Part shown: positions 10,719 through 27,535 of the stretch, piece by piece
Numbering within the stretch: the first letter of the stretch is position 1
How the letters are laid out: every line of letters begins with the position of its first letter
Source of the DNA: Scylla paramamosain
Lineage: Eukaryota; Arthropoda; Malacostraca; Decapoda; Portunidae
Direction of reading: 5' to 3'
DNA: 64,000 bases
Assembly: GCF_035594125.1 (NCBI RefSeq)
Contig: NW_026973701.1
Coordinates: 475,001-539,000, forward strand
Program-made: the position numbers and the translations under genes
The notes under the pieces: model-generated
What the model saw: only the letters and a program-made list of their open reading frames with translations
What the model was told of the DNA's origin: nothing
The model's database searches: none

Positions 10719-13041
10719 CACGTTTCAAGAGTCACAGAAGCACCTGATTGAACCATTAAACGCCAGACATCGTGTTACTATTACAAATAACAAAACAACA
10801 TGTGCAAATAAAACAACATTACCCTTAACAACACCTACGGTCAGCGTCAATTAACGCATCAATACACACATGAAACCATCTTCATTTGAACAACCATCAA
10901 TAACCAATGGGTGGCAACTCTCACCATAAGAATGACCGTAACTAGAGGGTCAAGAATACGCGACAGAGACATACATACATGCTCTCTCTGCGTCAGATTA
11001 CCCGAGCTGGTAGTGACTTTTGATATACCATGGGGACAGGAACAGCCAATGAAGAGTGTGAGAGGAAAGTGGGACAGTCTCGTCAGCGTGAGCGTAGCGA
11101 GGCGGCAATCCGCAGTAAAAGTGAAAGCAAGCTGTGGGGGAGTGGTGCTAAAATGCTACCACTTCTCGGCGTTTTTTTTGATCTGAAGCTTAGCGAGCGT
11201 AAGAATGTCACAGGCAACCTAAGTTAATTTGTTTTGCTACATATATTCTTTTATACTTGGCTCATATCCATGGTAAAACAGAGAGGAGGAGGAGGAGGAG
11301 GAAGATAGCTATCAGTTAAAGATTTACTGCTTCTTTTTAATGGATATTGTAATTCAGTACCATGTAGCAGAAGGTTCTTCAATACCCATTAACTCAGCTC
11401 GAGTTGGCTTGGAGACAATTAGGAAAGCAGCACACGCTATACAAAACTGTCACAAAGGAAAAGCAGAAACACAAAATAAAATAAAATATATAAAATAGAT
11501 AGATAAATAAATAAAGGAGAATGTATATATATTATTTTTTCAAATCTATTCTTTTCTGACCACCTGAAAGAAAACAAATTTTCATATACAATGCAATATA
11601 GTACAATGAAACAAGGTAAGACAGAGTAGAGCATGTAGGGGAATTATGCAGCGGTGGTAATGTAATAGCCTTCTCTGGAACACTCTTATTTCAAGAAGGC
11701 AGCAATCAAACAAGACTCAGCTCAGTCCATCGTGGTAATGCAATGATGAAGCGCTGCACTTTATGCAGTTATCCCTGGGAACAGTGAGGCCCATAATGCC
11801 ACTAAGTATGGACAATGCTCACTAACTGCTACAGGCCTCAGTGATCCACAGCCCATCATGGGATGAAAGTACCAGCAACGACTGCTAACTTCCAGCAATC
11901 AGTGCTAGGTAGCTCACTCTATGATAGTTATGCTCTGCACATGTACACTTTCGTTATGAACTTTAAAGAAAAGAAGGAAGAGGAGAAAAATGGATATTAG
12001 AGAACAGACAGGTCTGGAGGGAGATGTTCTATGGGAAGCTAAGGAGTTCTAAAGAAAAAAGGCTTGGAAGGAGAGACGAAAGGTGGGAGGGGCATCGAGA
12101 TAGGAGGTGAGGGAGGGAGAGGGTTAAAGGGTTACGTTACAAAAAACACAAGTAAGCCGTGCAGCGTGTGACGGAGGAGGTTCGTCCACACCCTCACGTA
12201 GTTTGCGGTGTTGCGACTTTATTATGCCTCACAGAATACACTTAATTTCAAGGAAAGATAAATCCCTCCTTATCTCGTCCCCTCTAAGGCAGCCTACCTC
12301 TCTAATATATAAATCTGTCTTTTTTTTTTTTTCTCCTCCTCGACCGCTTTTTTCGTGGCATGGTGGGTGGAGTGAGCGACGATGCCCTCTCACCTGCAGC
12401 AGCAGCAGTACTTTAGCATTCTATAGTATCCGGGATTCATAAATAGCGATTGAGATGAAAGCTACATCCTCTACGAGAGTCGGTGAGTCAAGGTGTTAGT
12501 GAGTTGTTCACGTTGGACCTAACCAGAGCTCCAGATAAAAGTTGAGAAATTAATAGAGAATTGAAACTTCTGAAAATATTATAAAGTAAAGGTTGAGATA
12601 ACGGATAAACATGTAAATGTTTGTCCGTTGTAAATGTTTGTAAATGTACATGTAAATAAATGTCTGTAAATATGAATAAATAAATAAAAAAGTAAATAAA
12701 TATGTTATAAGAATAAATAATTCTTACAAATAAAAATATAACAAAGTAAAAACTGAGATACGAATGAAGAATTGACATTTATGAAAATAAACACCTACGT
12801 GAATAAACAAATATATAAACAACGATATGTAATAGCGTGAAACTCAAACCGAAATTTAAATCTGGACTTGTAGAAACTAGGAATTGGAGTACGAGTCAAG
12901 TGATGATGAGGTGCACAAAGCCGACACACTCGCCTTACCTACCTTGTGTGCTGGATTGTTTTTTTTGTTTTTTTGTTTTTTTGTGCTGTCTGGAGGTGAC
13001 CCGAGGCTGAGATGCGCCACGAAGCTAACACATGCTCGCTC

Positions 13042-13043
<2 letters not shown>
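10331..13043. other. no recognisable genes; small microsatellites
   Basis: Contains (GT)n-(GA)n at about 10660-10714, AT-rich stretches with TAAATAAA runs near 11460-11520 and 12650-12740, and short unremarkable frames. No conserved domain, RNA gene or mobile element was recognised. Confidence 0.5.

Positions 13044-13108
<65 letters not shown>
13044..13108. repeat. (CA)n microsatellite
   Basis: Perfect CA run of about 64 bp. Confidence 0.97.
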
Positions 13109-13959
13109 GATAACAATACGTACTGGAGGCCACAATGTCTCATGGACAAAACCGCAAACGTGCATCTCAGCTGTTTATTAATTTGGAGAGATGAACTCAG
13201 ATTTCACAAATATCAGTAAATAATTAGATGAAAATAGTTTACTACCAATGAACTTGTGCACACTATGACTCGTATAATATTTCTTCAATAAACAAATAAG
13301 CTGTCCTACAACAGCTTTTATTTTGTTTTTCTTGTTCAAACTCGACTTCTTTACCATCAGCACGTCTCAGTTCATAATTTTATTTTAATTTTCTTTTTTC
13401 TTATCTTTGCGCGTATAGGCCACCACTCAACTCCCAAAGGCCCAAAAATCGGTGAAAAACCAATGAAGGAGTCCAACTAAAAATGACTTGGTTTTACAGG
13501 CGTGGGTGGGTGGGGAGGCTCTTTCCAAATTTACTGACCATTTTTCATAATTCAGGTTTGGAAGGTTGAGCTCTTTCCAATAGTTGAGGCATTTTTCATA
13601 TTGCGGGTCAGAGTAGAGTGGGAGTGCCTTTCGTCTGTTACATGAACGTTTTTCACTTAACAGCTTGTGGGAGAGGAAGGTGGCAATACTTTTCAGCTAC
13701 TCGTACATATTAAACACTTTTCATTTCATAGACTGACACTGATGGTGGGAGTGCTTTCACTCTTTTACCTTAACACTTCTTCTTCTACAGTGTGGGATGG
13801 GTTGGATAAGGAAAATGCTTCCATCGTTACGTTACTGTCCCGCCCTTTGGCAATGCCCAGTCTTCGCGGCGCGGGCTTGCTAAGTGCGGGAACAAATGGG
13901 GGGATGATCATTAGTGGAAAAGAGCAGCTAGTCTCATCCTAAATACTAGTTAGTAAAGC
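13109..13959. other. no recognisable genes; weak internal repetition
   Basis: Between about 13500 and 13800, phrases of the type CATTTTTCAT recur irregularly (about 13539, 13590, 13647, 13715) together with GTGGGAGTGC-type phrases, suggesting a very old tandem array. Nothing coding was recognised. Confidence 0.4.
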
Positions 13960-14700
13960 GAGTAGTAATATTACTTAAGGTTCTATATTATTAGCGACTC
14001 TTAAACTCTATCGTCCCTCTCCATTTATACAACAAATTGACTTTTTTATTCATTCTAATCTTTCTCCCTCTTTCCTCACCTTCGCGACCCACACCAGGTG
14101 AGATGAGACACTCATAATGGCTATAATTTTAAGTCCATCAATACTGTCCATCTAATGACAAAAATAACCTTTTTTTATTCATCCTTATTATTTCCTTATT
14201 TTCTGTGACGAACACCAAGAAAATAATAGGTGTGTAACATTTGTACTACTGAGATCGATCATCTAAGACCATTAATAGATTTTTTTTATCTATTTCGCTT
14301 CTTTATTTTATTTATTTTTTTCTTTTTTCCCACCTGCATGGCCACGATGAGATGCAAGACACGTACAAGTGACACGTTTACCATCAACACCTGTGATCTC
14401 TATCCAGTAATTGGTAAAAATTACCTCTTTTCTCTTCTTCCCTAATTTGTCCTCTCGTACACTTCTAAGACCTCCATCAGGCCGAGGCAGAGTGCATGTA
14501 ATAGTTGCACTAATAATGTCTGTCCCCCAAGTCCATTCACTTACTTGAATTGCCTTTTTTTTTTCTATCCGCCTCCATGTTTTCTTCCTTTACCTCCGTA
14601 GCACACACGCCATCAAGTCCGAGGTATATAATATATAAACGTTTAAGGTCATTACTGTCTATTCGCTAACATTGCTTTTCTTTATTTAATTTTCTTTATT
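13960..14700. repeat. very diverged tandem array, period about 110-140 bp
   Basis: A T-rich block of the form A(A/C)CTTTTTTTATT(C/T)AT recurs at about 14040, 14167, 14278, 14418, 14550 and 14670. It is each time followed by a pyrimidine stretch, then a block with CACACCA/ACACCAA and a CCATCA or CCATTA phrase. Similarity is low and spacing uneven, so unit boundaries are approximate. Confidence 0.45.
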
Positions 14701-14741
14701 TTTTTTTTATTAACTTTTAACTTCAATTTGTTGTTGTTGTT

Positions 14742-14742
<1 letters not shown>

Positions 14743-14820
<78 letters not shown>
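14743..14820. repeat. (CT)n microsatellite
   Basis: Near-perfect CT run of about 78 bp. Confidence 0.97.
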
Positions 14821-17449
<2,629 letters not shown>

Positions 17450-17696
17450 GGTAGTATTTTTATCCGTTAAAATTAGTTGCACCACGATGATGAGCACCTG
17501 AAGGTAACAAGCACCCCTCTCTATCATTCACCTCAATTAGAATGGCGTGATGAAGCAGCGTGGTGTTTTGTGGAAGGCATCACTAGGTTGACAGTCAGCC
17601 ATAATTAGGACACTTCCTGCAGGCGACAATCACGAGTGAAATGTTGTCCAAGTTTTTTTTTGCTGACGAGACAATTACCTAGAAGGTAATGCCTCT

Positions 17697-17797
<101 letters not shown>

Positions 17798-18149
17798 GGT
17801 GTCTTTCAGCAGCCATAACTTAATAAATTTGTGGGTTCAGTATGAAAGAGATGCAGTACAGTATTGCATTTTCTCATGCATCTTAGAGTGACACCATTTG
17901 GTCTAGAACACCGATGTGGATTTTTTCCAATCCAAGCATTACATCCATAGTTAGAAAAAAAAACCGCTATGTAACTAATGCCAAAAAAAAATAATAATAA
18001 TAATAATGTGTTTGTATGTATAATCTTACAGTAAGCACTATAAGACACGAGAGAAAAAAAAATTTTCTCATAATATGATGAAACAAGAGTAAAATTTTCA
18101 TATTGTACACCTGTAGAACATCAAGCCTTCCTACCATACGCAAAAAATT

Positions 18150-19203
<1,054 letters not shown>

Positions 19204-19253
19204 ACTGTAATAATAATAATGATAGCAACAATAATAATAATAATAATAATAAC

Positions 19254-19315
<62 letters not shown>

Positions 19316-19385
19316 TAATAGTAATATCAATACTAATACAAATTCTAATACTAATACTAACACTACTACTACTAATAATAATAAC

Positions 19386-19444
<59 letters not shown>

Positions 19445-19458
19445 TAAAAATAATAATG

Positions 19459-19497
<39 letters not shown>

Positions 19498-19544
19498 GCA
19501 ATAGTATAATGATAATAACAATATTAGTAATAATAATAATGATA

Positions 19545-19638
<94 letters not shown>

Positions 19639-19640
19639 TT
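19204..19640. repeat. long (AAT)n array with interruptions
   Basis: About 430 bp of AAT trinucleotides with scattered variants (AAC, GAT, ACT). Apparent poly-Ile and poly-Leu frames across it are translation of the repeat. Confidence 0.97.
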
Positions 19641-20004
19641 AATAATAATGCAGCATATCTAAGTAATAAGTCATGTTAATTACATATAAATACACCTTAA
19701 CATATAAATATGTTAATATAATATTAATATTAATAATAATATTAATATTAATAGTATCACAAGAGGAGGCAGTAGACACCTGCCGAAACGATAATTACTC
19801 CCAGTGAGGTCTAATGCACTGTTCAGGGGGTGCTGTGAACTTATCATTAAACCCAGCTGTGACCTCACTGAACGTTTCCCTTTGTGTCTCACAACAGAAG
19901 GGGGCAGTCACAGCCTGCCCTCTAAAGACAACTCTCTTCCTCCACACAAAACTACAACCACCTAATAACACACACACCCTTCACTCAAAAACTTTAAAAT
20001 CATC

Positions 20005-20305
20005 ATGGCGACTCCTACACCAGCCTCGGAGTCCCCATCTGGGGAGGGGACCATAAATGTCCCCAGGTCAGACTGCCTTTCTGTCGACGACCCTAAGTGT
20101 CTTGACACCCTCCTCAACTTTTTCTTCATTAACTTCTGTAACATTCGTGGTCTAAGATCTAATTTTCAATCTGTACAACACCACCTCTCCTCTTCTAAAC
20201 CTCATCTTCTTTTCCTCACTGAAACTCATGTGTCTGAGGCAACTGACAGTAGCCCCTTTTCTGTTCCCTCTTACTTTGTCTATCCTCATTTTCGATCCAA
20301 AGCTG
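20005..20305 (+). pseudogene. LINE ORF2, N-terminal endonuclease segment
   Basis: The frame opens at an ATG (20005, MATPTPASESPSG) also present in the copy at 5466. It contains the NIRGLRSNF motif and LLFLTETHVSE, whose Glu is the metal-binding residue of apurinic-like endonucleases. After GCCVS near 20305 the frame breaks: compared with family expectation about 20 residues are lost before the sequence resumes in another frame. Confidence 0.8.
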
Positions 20306-20306
20306 G

Positions 20307-21190
20307 ATGCTGTGTTTCGAGTTTTCCACCATCTGGTCACAGAGTCACTCTCATACTAAATTTATCTGTGCTGTATACCTCTCACCTAACTCCTCTGATT
20401 ATAAGAAATTCTTTGACTACTTAACTTCCAAAGTGGAGCACATTCTGACCCTCTTCCCTTTTGCAGAGATCTCCATTCTTGGAGACTTCAATGTTCACCA
20501 CCAGCTTTGGCTTTCCTCTCCCTTCACTGACCATCCTGGTGAACTAGCCTACAACTTTGCTATCCTTTATGACTTAGAACAACTGGTGCAACACCCTACT
20601 CGTATTCTTGACAGTCTTGGAGATACGCCCAACATTCTTGACCTTTTCCTGACCTCTAATCCTTCTGCCTATTCCGTCACCCTTTCTTCTCCGTTGGGCT
20701 CCTCCGATCACAATCTCATATCTATATCTTATCCTATCGCTCCAATCCCTCCTCAGGATCCCCCTAAGCGAAGGTGCCTCTGGCGTTTTGCCTCTGCTAG
20801 TTGGGGGGACCTGAGGAGGTATTTTGCTGATTTTCCTTGGAATGACTACTGCTTCCGTGTCAGAGACCCGTCTTTGTGTGCTGAGCGCATAACAGAGGTG
20901 ATAGTGTCTGGCATGGAGGCGTACATTCCTCACTCTTTTTCTCGTCCTAAACCTTCTAAACCTTGGTTTAACACAGCTTGTTCTCGTGCTATACATGATA
21001 GAGAGGTGGCCCACAAAACATATTTAAGCCTTCCATTACCAGAATCTCATGCACTTTATATTTCTGCCCGGAACCATGCCAAGTCTGTTCTCCAACTAGC
21101 CAAAAACTCCTTCATTAACAGAAAATGTCAAAACCTTTCAAGATCTAACTCCCCTCGTGATTTCTGGCATCTAGCCAAAATATCTCCAAT
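20307..21190 (+). pseudogene. LINE ORF2, C-terminal endonuclease and linker segment
   Basis: Contains [10 protein letters not shown], the [14 protein letters not shown] motif and the catalytic [11 protein letters not shown] motif, all typical of the EEP nuclease of Jockey-like LINEs. A linker region leading to the reverse transcriptase follows (KPWFNTAC and [15 protein letters not shown]). The frame is lost between about 21190 and 21300. The first residues of this open frame are not the real start; it is an internal segment of ORF2. Confidence 0.82.
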
Positions 21191-21301
21191 AACTTTGCTT
21201 CTTCTTCTTTCCCTCCTCTGTTTCAACCAGATGGCACCACTGCTATCACATCTATTTCTAAAGCTGAACTCTTTGCTCAAACCTTTGTTAAAAACTCTAC
21301 A

Positions 21302-22918
21302 TTGGACGATTCTGGGCTTGTTCCTCCCTCTCCTCCACCCTCTGACTACTTCATGCCACTTATTAAAATTCTTCGCAATGATGTTTTCCATGCCCTCGCT
21401 GGCCTAAACCCTCGGAAGGCTTATAGACCTGATGGGGTCCCTCCTATTGTTCTCCGAAACTGTGCGTCCGTGCTTGCACCTTGCCTAGTCAAACTCTTTC
21501 AGCTCTGTCTGTCAACATCTACCTTTCCTTCTTACTGGAAGTTTGCCTACATTCAACCTGTTCCTAAAAAGGGTGACCGTTCTAATCCCTCAAACTACCG
21601 TCCTATTGCTTTAATTTCCTGCCTATCTAACGTTTTTGAATCTATCCTCAACAGGAAGATTCTTAAACATCTATCACTTCACAACCTTCTATCTGATCGC
21701 CAGTATGGGTTCCGTCAAGGCCGCTCTACTGGTGATCTTCTGCCTTTCCTTACTGAGTCTTGGTCATCCTCTTTTAGAGATTTTGGTGAAACTTTTGCTG
21801 TTGCCTTGGACATATCAAAAGCTTTTGATAGAGTCTGGCACAAAGCTTTCATTTCCAAACTACCCTCCTACGGCTTCTATCCTTCTCTCTGTAACTTCAT
21901 CTCAAGTTTCCTTTCTGACCGTTCTGTTGCTGCTGTGGTAGACGGTCACTGTTCTTCTCCTAAATCTATTAACAGTGCTGTTGCTCAGGGTTCTGTCCTG
22001 TCACCCACTCTCTTCTTTCTCTTCTTATTATTCATTAATGATCTTCTAAACCAAACTTCTTGTCCTATCCACTCCTACGCTGATGATACCACCCTGCACT
22101 TTTCCACGTCTTTTCATAGACGTCCAACCCTTCAGGAAGTAAACATATCACGCAGGGAAGCCACAGAACGCTTGACTTCTGATCTTTCTAAAATTTCTGA
22201 TTGGGGAAGAGCAAACTTGGTATTGTTCAATGCCTCAAAAACTCAATTCCTCCATCTATCAACTCGACACAACCTTCCAGACAACTATCCCCTCTTCTTC
22301 AATGACACTGAACTGTCCCCCTCTTCTACACTGAACATCCTCGGTCTGTCCTTTACTTATAATCTGAACTGGAAACTTCACATCTCATCTTTAGCTAAAA
22401 CAGCTTCTATGAAGTTAGGTGTTCTGAGACGTCTCCACCAGTTTTTCTCACCCCCCCAGCTGCTGACTCTGTACAAGGGCCTTATCCGTCCATGTATGGA
22501 GTATGCTTCACATGTCTGGGGGGCTTCCACTCATACTGCTCTTCTAGACAGGGTGGAATCAAAAGCTTTTCGTCTCATCAACTCCTCTCCTCTAACTGAC
22601 TGTCTTCAGCCTCTCTCTCACCGCCGCAATGTTGCATATCTAGCTGTCTTCTACCGCTGTTTTCATGCTAACTGCTCTTCTGATCTTGCTAACTGCATGC
22701 CTCCCCTCCTTCGGCGGCCTCGCTGCACAAGACTTTCTTCTTTCTCTCACCCCTATTCTGTCCACCTCTCTAACGCAAGAGTTAACCAGTATTCTCAGTC
22801 ATTCATCCCTTTCTCTGGTAAATTCTGGAACTCACTTCCTGATTCTGTATTTCCACCTTCCAATGACTTGAATTCCTTCAAGAGGGAGGTTTCAGGACAC
22901 TTATTCATCAATTTTTGA
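21302..22918 (+). pseudogene. LINE ORF2, reverse transcriptase and C-terminal region
   Basis: A 538-codon open frame with the fingers motifs (YRPDGVPPIVL; PVPKKGDRSNPSNYRPIAL), palm motif A (VALDISKAFDRVWH), motif B (AQGSVLSPTLF), motif C with YADD, and the thumb motif ([13 protein letters not shown]). It then follows the usual C-terminal sequence to a stop at 22918 (GKFWNSLPDSVF). A small Phe/Leu-rich insertion (LFFLFLLF) follows motif B and probably reflects slippage in a pyrimidine run. This is the best-preserved part of the element. Confidence 0.88.
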
Positions 22919-23169
22919 CCACTGCTTTGACCCTTCTATGGGACTGGCATTTCAGTGGGCATTTTTTTTTATTAGATTTTTGTTGCCTTTGGCCAGTGTC
23001 CTTCCTACATAAAAAAAGAAAAAATATATATACAGAGCTTAGCGAATACAAATTAAATGACATGTATGCTACACATATATGACAAATTTTTGACAAGGAT
23101 GTCAAGATATCAGTGTCACATGTAAATATTTAAAATGTTAATAGTTACTGAATACTGTTTTCATAAGTT

Positions 23170-24780
23170 TTCTTTAAAATGAAATGAAATTGGTATCCGT
23201 AGTGAGTGACTCAGGTGTTCCATTGTTGAGAGCCTCTGAAGGGAAGGCTTTGTTTTGCGTGTTAAGTTCTATACAGTGATAAGCGAAAATGGAAAGGTCT
23301 GCGTGTAACATTGTGAGGAAATAGTGTGAAACCTTGGTCTGTGTGGTGAGGGAGTGTAAGGACTTATGAATAAATAGACTGGTTTGTACTTTATTAATGT
23401 CAGGGACAGTTAATAACTTGTGATTACTTAATAATTCTTTCGTATGCGCGTATTGACTTTTGAGAAACACTATTCGAAGCAGCTTTTCCTGGGAGACCAA
23501 AAGACTATCAGTGTATATGTTATATGCTCCTCCCCAGATTGCACTGCAGTACTGTAAGTGAGGATACATTAATGAAAGATAAATTTGTCTTAAACATTTT
23601 CCACTTATAAATTCCCAAAGTCTAAATATAACACCGGTTAATACAGATATTTTAGAGTTAATGATGTCAATGTGATCTTTTCATTTCAACTTATTATCAA
23701 GTTATCCCTAGAAACTTACATTCAGTCACTTAATTTATTAAAGCATTATCTATTGTTATTGGTGGACACAATGGGTGAGACATAAGAGGGCTTGTCACCA
23801 TGAATTTTGTTTTATTTAAATTTAATGTTAATTTGTTACTCTTTATCCACATAGATATTTTGTTTAATTATCGATATTATTACTCTGTAGGAAAACTGTA
23901 GTGTCATCTGCATATGAAATGAATTTAAGTTTATCACTTGAAGAATAAAAGTCATTTATGTATATAAGAAAAAGTAGCGGTTGTAGGAGGTGAACTGTTT
24001 CCTGTGTGATAAATAACTATGAAACCATTTATGAGCGTTACCTCGTATTCCATACACAAGCAATTTTTGTAACAAGATGTTGTGAGATATTGTCTCGAAA
24101 GCCTTTGATAGATCACAAAAAACCGTGAGTTGATACAATTCAGCATCCATAGCATTATACATGTTCTGGCAGAGATGGTGGACAGCTAACTCAGTCGAAT
24201 ATTTAGGTCTGAATCCGTATTGTGATTAATTGAATAGTGAATGTTTAGTGAAGTAATTCATTAGCCTGGAAGCCATTATTTTTTTTTTTTTTGTAAATTT
24301 TGCTATAATTAGATGAAATAGAGACTGGTCTATAGTTATCGATTACAGAATGATCTCCTTTCTTGAAGATTGGCACTGTACGGGATATTTATAAATGATT
24401 TGGGAAGCAACCTTCTCGTAAAGATTTGTTAATGATAAAAACTAAAAAAAGGTGAAATTATGTTACTGCATTCTTTTATAATTGTGATGTTAATTTCATG
24501 GTGCCCAGATAAAGAACCTTTAATGTGTTTGATGATGGAGTTAACCTCAGTTAGTGTTGCTGGCCTTAAAAAGAAAGAAAAAGGGACTTGGGGAGGCATA
24601 TAATCCTTATAGCAAAACTGAATATCACTATAGTTCCTGGTCAGTGAATTACCGATTGAGGTAAAGTGGTCATTAAATGCCTCTGCAATAGCCTGAGGAT
24701 TATTAATTGTGGTGTTTTTATGCACAAAACAAGATGGTAGTTGGAGTGTTTGGTAATGAGTGTGTGTAGTAGTAGGTAGA
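23170..24780 (-). mobile_element. old degenerate L2/CR1-like LINE, reverse-transcriptase part
   Basis: On the minus strand, three separated frames match successive parts of one LINE ORF2. These are 24725-24429 (pre-palm region, NHFTSIGN-like segment and TEVNSIIKHIK), 24162-23952 (palm motif A, CDLSKAFETISHNILLQKL, and YGIRGNAHKWFHSYL), and 23569-23174 (C-terminal region, YPHLQYCSAIWGGAY). Many stops and indels separate them. It abuts the 3' end of the plus-strand LINE near 23010-23170. Confidence 0.82.
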
Positions 24781-26923
24781 TTGGATTATCCATACCATTA
24801 TTTACTTAAGGAGTACGTTTTGTGTCACTCTGAAAACTTTGGTGCTGGATGAATGAGAGCTCTTGTGTAAATAACATCTCGTGAATATTTTACCTTTAGA
24901 GATTTAGGGAGGAAGGGAGGGAGGGAGGGAGGGAGGGAGGGGAAATGATGGCGTAGGGAGGGAATGTAGGAGGACGTAAGAGAGGCAGGGAATGGGGACG
25001 GAGGGAGGAGGGCGGGACAGAGTGGAGGAAAGGCAGGAGTACCAGCCCTTCCTCCAATTCCTCTTCCTTCTAACCTTAAAGTCAGTCAGCCAATCCTTCT
25101 ATCTGTTGAGATTCTTACTTTTCAAAGCATTTCCCGTTTATTTTTAATGATATTTGAATGACCTTCTCAGGCTTGACGAGAATTGATGTTTTGCGTCTGT
25201 TTCATGGTTCAATATATACTTTCGTATATATTTCGTCGTGGTGGAAGAGTTGGTAGCCCTGCACATGTCCATCCGAGAATTACGTCACAGGTGGGCACAA
25301 GCCGCAGTCATTCGCCGGCGCCTCCCTGCAGTCTCAGGTAGCAGCGGCGATGCGTAGTGCTGTTGCTTTGTACTGAGTGAGCGTGAAAGAACCCTCGTGA
25401 CGATATATGGTGATGGACGTGTGGGCCTTTACGTTGTGGAAATAGAAGGTGAGATTTGTCTCGATTTCCACCGTAGTATGAGTTAAATTGAGGTGAAGGA
25501 GTGAGAGAACTATGCGAGTAGTTAGTGGGTAGGCTTGTTTGCTTGCGTCTTGTCTTGACTCTTGAAGCTCTCCGGGAGTTGTAATTAATGTTAATGCTTT
25601 GTTGCTTATTAAACTTAATGATCCCAGAGGCAATATCGTACATGTGCAAGGTAGGTGTGATTGCAGGGAGTGGTGTTACGTTGGAAGTAGGGGGGCAGGA
25701 AGAAAAGCCACACGCACGCTCTCTAGCTGTATTTCACGAAGACGAGTAAACAACAATGCATATAGGAAATATAGGCGGATAGGCGTACTGGTGGAGGTAG
25801 GCAGGCAAGGGCATGAGAGGTCAGGCGGGCAGCTGCTCTCTGGCTTCCCTGTTTCGGCAGGTTCGTAAATCACCTCGCACACCCTCGCTTCCCCACCTCC
25901 ACGTGAATCCACTCATTACATACATACTTATCAAGCAATTACAACGTTACTAAGTACAAATCGGGCCCAGTATTCTGGTCGTTACAGTGGGAAAACAGTG
26001 GTGGTGGTGACTATCGGAAGAGCGAAGTGACGGAACAAGCGGTAGCGGACAGGAGTACCAACCTTTGCGATACATCTGTGCTCTGCTTCCATTTTCTATT
26101 TCGTATATTATATTTCAGTGTGTCTTAAACGATGTTCTGCCGTACCACTCACTACTGTATTTAGTCGTTTCATTCATTTTGTTGTTCAGAGTGAAGAAGA
26201 TTGTAAAAATGTACTTTTGAGGCATTACAATATATACCAGCGCTGAATCTTATTTCGGATATGTTGGCACCCTTCAATGTCGATGCAAATATAACACGTA
26301 GGTAATAAGACTAATGGAATTCTGCCATAAGCACTGCTTATTTGTTATGTGTGAAGTGACAGAAGCACGTGCAAATCTTATTCTGAATCTCTACTTTCGA
26401 AATAAAAGATACGTGTTCATGATGATTAAAGTGGGAGGAGAAGGCTAGAAGGATCTCGTCTCCTCGACTTTTAAAGCTCCCTCTGGCTCGTTACTTTGTG
26501 GTGTTTATTTGGTGTTTGTTCAGCTTAACTGTTCCATTGGCATTATCTATTAAGTAAGGAAGATACTATAGCAGTGGTGTAGTACTGATTGATCTGATGG
26601 TGGTTATCTATGCTGGTGGAGAACCACCTGCGCAGTAACTGTTCCCCCCAACAAGTCTCATTTTAGCGTAAATCAGATTATGTCACGATTGCGTTGTTGA
26701 AAAATGGATATCCGCACTCTCTTCGCCTCTTACTTTCTATTCCATTTCGACAGTACCTTTTGTAGAGGATGGTGATGTCTTGGGTGTGTTGGCAGAGGTG
26801 CGCGTCGCCATCATCGGTGACATGATCAAGTCTGCTGGGGAGAAAAATAATGCTGCTTGGTGTTTTTTTTTTTTTCTACTTACTGATTACTTATTATTTA
26901 TGTGGAAATATAAATTATTTATG

Positions 26924-27003
<80 letters not shown>

Positions 27004-27404
27004 CAGTAGATTACGTAGGCATCATATTATTCTTTGGATTGTTTACTTGGCAGGTATGCGAGCATGCGTATTCTCTTTAACACTAGCCTTGCGAATGGTG
27101 ATAAACATGGCCAGTTTTAATAATGGTGATGGTACATGCTTGCTTTCACTTCATCTTGAGCAATGAAAGGCGTGTTTATGTTGTGGAGTGTCTGGAGTGA
27201 GCAGGTCTGTGATACAGGCACTAAGGGAATGTATGATGAGGCGGGAGAGCTTAGGGAAAGTTGTGCGTTGTCATGTCCAGCTGTGTACCTTCTGCATTAC
27301 TGCCCACTCACTGTTATGTAGGTTAGGTTAGGATAAACTTGTATTAGGAGATGGGGAAATGTTAGGGGACAGGATAATTTCGGCTAGGCTGAGCTTGAAC
27401 ATAT
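24781..27404. other. no recognisable genes; microsatellites
   Basis: Contains a (GGGA)n tract at about 24903-24942 and a (GA)n run at 26928-26999. A CpG-richer part at about 25250-25680 ends with a donor-like CAAG/GTAGGT at 25649, but no open coding frame with a start precedes it. Nothing else was recognised. Confidence 0.5.
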
Positions 27405-27535
27405 CAACTACCCAGCGGTGACCTCCCTCAACGTTTCCCTGTTAGGTTGTCTCACAACACAGGGGAGGCAGTCACAATTGACTTCCTTAACGCAATTCTA
27501 CTTCATGCACCTAATACACTCGCATCCTTAATTCA
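27405..27535 (+). mobile_element. degenerate 5'-leader fragment of the Jockey-like LINE family
   Basis: Matches the leaders at 5225 and 19788 in order: GTGACCTCCCTCAACGTTTC, then a GTCTCACAACACAGG phrase, a GGCAGTCACA phrase, a CATGCACCTAAT phrase and a CACTCGCATCCTT phrase. Small insertions and substitutions are scattered through it. No coding part remains. Confidence 0.7.

Larger units (their letters stand above)
19788..23010 (+). mobile_element. Jockey-like non-LTR retrotransposon, broken
   Basis: A 5' leader shared with the copies at 5225 and 27405 is followed by an ORF2 that encodes an endonuclease and a reverse transcriptase, then a short 3' UTR with a T-rich stretch and an A-rich end near 23010. 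ORF2 is interrupted at about 20305 (a deletion of the endonuclease middle with frame change) and between about 21190 and 21300 (frameshift). The type is familiar from crab genomes. No separate ORF1 is evident; the N-terminal part starting at 20005 runs straight into the endonuclease. Confidence 0.88.

Noticed and set aside
25250..25655. CpG-richer region ending in a donor-like CAAG/GTAGGT
   Set aside because: No start codon in the frame leading to the donor and no recognisable protein; insufficient for a gene call.
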